Assembly (NCBI GenBank): GCA_045106735.1
Contig: JBGCEZ010000084.1
Location: forward strand, 1-7,391
Origin: JBGCEZ01 sp045106735
GTDB lineage: Bacteria; Planctomycetota; Phycisphaerae; Phycisphaerales; SM1A02
DNA: 7,391 bases
Direction of reading: 5' to 3'
Shown here piece by piece: positions 6,299-7,391 of this stretch. A program made the translations under genes and the position numbers. Below the pieces are notes generated by a model. It was not told where the DNA came from, searched no databases, and was given only the letters and a program-made list of their open reading frames with translations. Position 1 is the first letter of the stretch, and each line of letters starts with the position of its first letter.

Positions 6299-6319
6299 TT
6301 GAATGGAGCGTGCCCACAT
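6299..6319 (+). repeat. Leader repeat, copy 1 (RBS and start of paralogue 4)
   Basis: This 21-nt stretch contains GGAG (6305-6308), 9 nt before ATG at 6318. It matches 7371-7391 at 18 of 21 positions. It supports 6318 rather than the ATG at 6303, which overlaps the SD itself. Confidence 0.8.
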
Positions 6320-7349
6320 GACCCCCACACCCATGCCAAACGCCCGGATCTTCGTTTGCTCGCTCGCCGCCATCGCCACCACCGCCACCGTCGCCGTGGC
6401 GGGCGGCGGCGATGATGCCTCGACCGCGACTCCCATCGACGCGATCCCGTTCAGCGACTCCGGCGACACCACCCAATTGACCGACCAGTTCGACGCCGTC
6501 TGCCCGTTCTCCGGATCAACGTCACCCGATGCCTGGTATCAGTATGTCGCCGCCGACCAGGCGATTCTCGACATCACGCTCTGCGACTCGGCGTACGACA
6601 CGAAGGTCTACGTCTTGGACGAAGGCTTCAACGAAGTTGCCTGCAACGACGACGCATGCGGCGGCACGTTCCGATCGGAACTCACCACGCCAGCGCTCGA
6701 TGCCGGCACCTATTACATCGTGGTCGATGGCTGGAGCGGTGAATTCGGTGCGTACAACGTGGCCATCGCCGCCGGCGAGCCGTGCGGGGTTGAGTGCCCG
6801 AACGGGGCGATCGCCGAAGGTGAGCCCTGCGACGATACCGGCGGCGTCGACACCAACGGCGGCTGCAACTCCAGCCCGTTTGTCATTGACTCCTTTGCGT
6901 GCGGCCAGACCATCTGCGGGATCGCCTGGGTCAACGCGGGCCAGCGCGACACCGATTGGTTCGAGATTCCGGTCGATGGCGAAGATCGCGAGCTCACGAT
7001 CAATGTGACCGCCGGGTTCGAAGGTCAGCTTGCGGTGTTCCCTTTCACCGTCGAATGTCGTTCCATCATCACGCCGCCGTTCCTGGACTTTGGGGCATGC
7101 AACCCTGACTCGATCTCGGTGCCCGTGGACGCCGGCGAGATCCCCTGGATCATCATGTTGCCTTCGTTTGACGCATTGCTCACCTGCAGCGATGAACCGG
7201 GCCCGGTCTCGAACGACTACGTCCTCACGCTCGCGAGCGATGATGCCCCCCTTCCGCCCTGCCCCGAACTCGGGGATGCAAACGGAGACGGGATGGTCGA
7301 CTTTGCCGACTTGCTCGTCGTGATTGCGAACTTCGGCCCGTGCCCCTGA
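6318..7349 (+). CDS. Secreted PPC-like/EF-hand-tail protein, paralogue 4 (343 aa)
   Basis: Unknown function; same architecture. The signal peptide has R10, a hydrophobic core at 11-28 and cleavage after AVA (A28) before GGGDD. The PPC-like domain (about 32-151) and connector (C156, C160, C171, C183; GVDTNGGCNSS) are closer to paralogue 1 than to 2 and 3. The second domain opens with ACGQTICG and RDTDWFEIP, then diverges: it reads ELTINVTAGFEGQLAVF, lacks the FGENP motif, and lacks the W-x-C near the domain end (LTLASDD instead of LTWEC). That leaves 15 mature cysteines, so one may be unpaired or partners with another protein. The EF-hand loop is complete (D320, N322, D324, G325, D328, D331) and ends FGPCP. 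It follows paralogue 3 by 53 nt. Start 6318 was chosen over 6303 because GGAG lies 9 nt upstream of it. Confidence 0.94.
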   Translation: MTPTPMPNARIFVCSLAAIATTATVAVAGGGDDASTATPIDAIPFSDSGDTTQLTDQFDAVCPFSGSTSPDAWYQYVAADQAILDITLCDSAYDTKVYVLDEGFNEVACNDDACGGTFRSELTTPALDAGTYYIVVDGWSGEFGAYNVAIAAGEPCGVECPNGAIAEGEPCDDTGGVDTNGGCNSSPFVIDSFACGQTICGIAWVNAGQRDTDWFEIPVDGEDRELTINVTAGFEGQLAVFPFTVECRSIITPPFLDFGACNPDSISVPVDAGEIPWIIMLPSFDALLTCSDEPGPVSNDYVLTLASDDAPLPPCPELGDANGDGMVDFADLLVVIANFGPCP

Positions 7350-7370
7350 CCGCTCGATCGAAGTGCGATT

Positions 7371-7391
7371 TTCAATGGAGGGTGCCCCCAT
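7371..7391 (+). promoter_or_regulatory. Leader repeat, copy 2: ribosome-binding site and first two bases of a probable fifth paralogue
   Basis: GGAGG (7377-7381) lies 8 nt before the AT at 7390-7391 that ends the window. The stretch matches the paralogue 4 leader (6299-6319) at 18 of 21 positions, and in that leader the same position is the ATG. The next base is predicted to be G. The 40-nt gap after paralogue 4 fits the spacing of this cluster. Confidence 0.7.

Noticed and set aside
6273..6304. TTGACG as a -35 box for a separate promoter of paralogue 4
   Set aside because: The only -10-like hexamer (TTGAAT) is 20 bp away, too far, and overlaps the ribosome-binding region. The short gap fits an operon better.
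2305..7349. Cellulosome-type dockerin proteins
   Set aside because: Each protein has only one calcium loop rather than the duplicated pair of a classical dockerin, and no glycosidase or other catalytic domain is visible.
6522..7391. Minus-strand open frame of 289 codons across the right edge
   Set aside because: It is the reverse complement of paralogue 4, and similar antisense frames appear opposite copies 2 and 3 at matching places. This is a mirror of shared coding sequence, not a second gene.

Overview
The window reads as chromosomal DNA of a GC-rich planctomycete, most likely of the Phycisphaerae type. The evidence is a gyrB with an Ala/Pro-rich N-terminal extension, and a set of secreted, Cys-rich, Asp-rich proteins that each end in one EF-hand/dockerin-like tail (GDxNxDGxVDFxDL...FGxCP). 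That tail is a style I associate with Phycisphaerae secretomes. The lineage call is inference from sequence style; no 16S rRNA is present.

Layout. (1) 1-1609, minus strand: the first 536 codons of gyrB, cut by the left edge inside the TOPRIM domain. (2) 1610-2304: a long divergent intergenic region. It holds a TATAAT box for gyrB and, near its right end, an A-rich tract and a weak promoter candidate for the first secreted-protein gene. (3) 2305-3342, plus strand: paralogue 1 of the secreted family, with a strong AGGAGG site, very biased codon use and its own intrinsic terminator at 3422-3460. (4) 3461-4156: a small gene graveyard. It contains the in-register C-terminal tail of one lost family member (ending at 3524) and a collapsed, frame-shifted second member at 3724-4071. 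(5) 4157-7349, plus strand: paralogues 2, 3 and 4, tightly spaced (41 and 53 nt gaps) and probably co-transcribed. (6) 7371-7391: a copy of the leader of paralogue 4 ending in AT at the last base, so a fifth paralogue very probably starts here.

How the parts relate. The four intact proteins (345, 345, 342 and 343 aa) share one architecture: a Sec signal peptide, a PPC-like beta-sandwich, a Cys-rich connector, a second beta-rich domain opening around a CG-x(2)-VCG ... RDTDWF/Y motif, and a single calcium-loop tail. They look like extracellular or periplasmic, disulfide-stabilised structural or binding proteins with no visible catalytic motif. Paralogue 1 looks like the highly expressed member; 2-4 look like lower-expressed, diversifying copies. 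Together with the two relics and the incoming fifth copy, this is a locally expanding and decaying tandem family of unknown function. gyrB is simply the divergent housekeeping neighbour.
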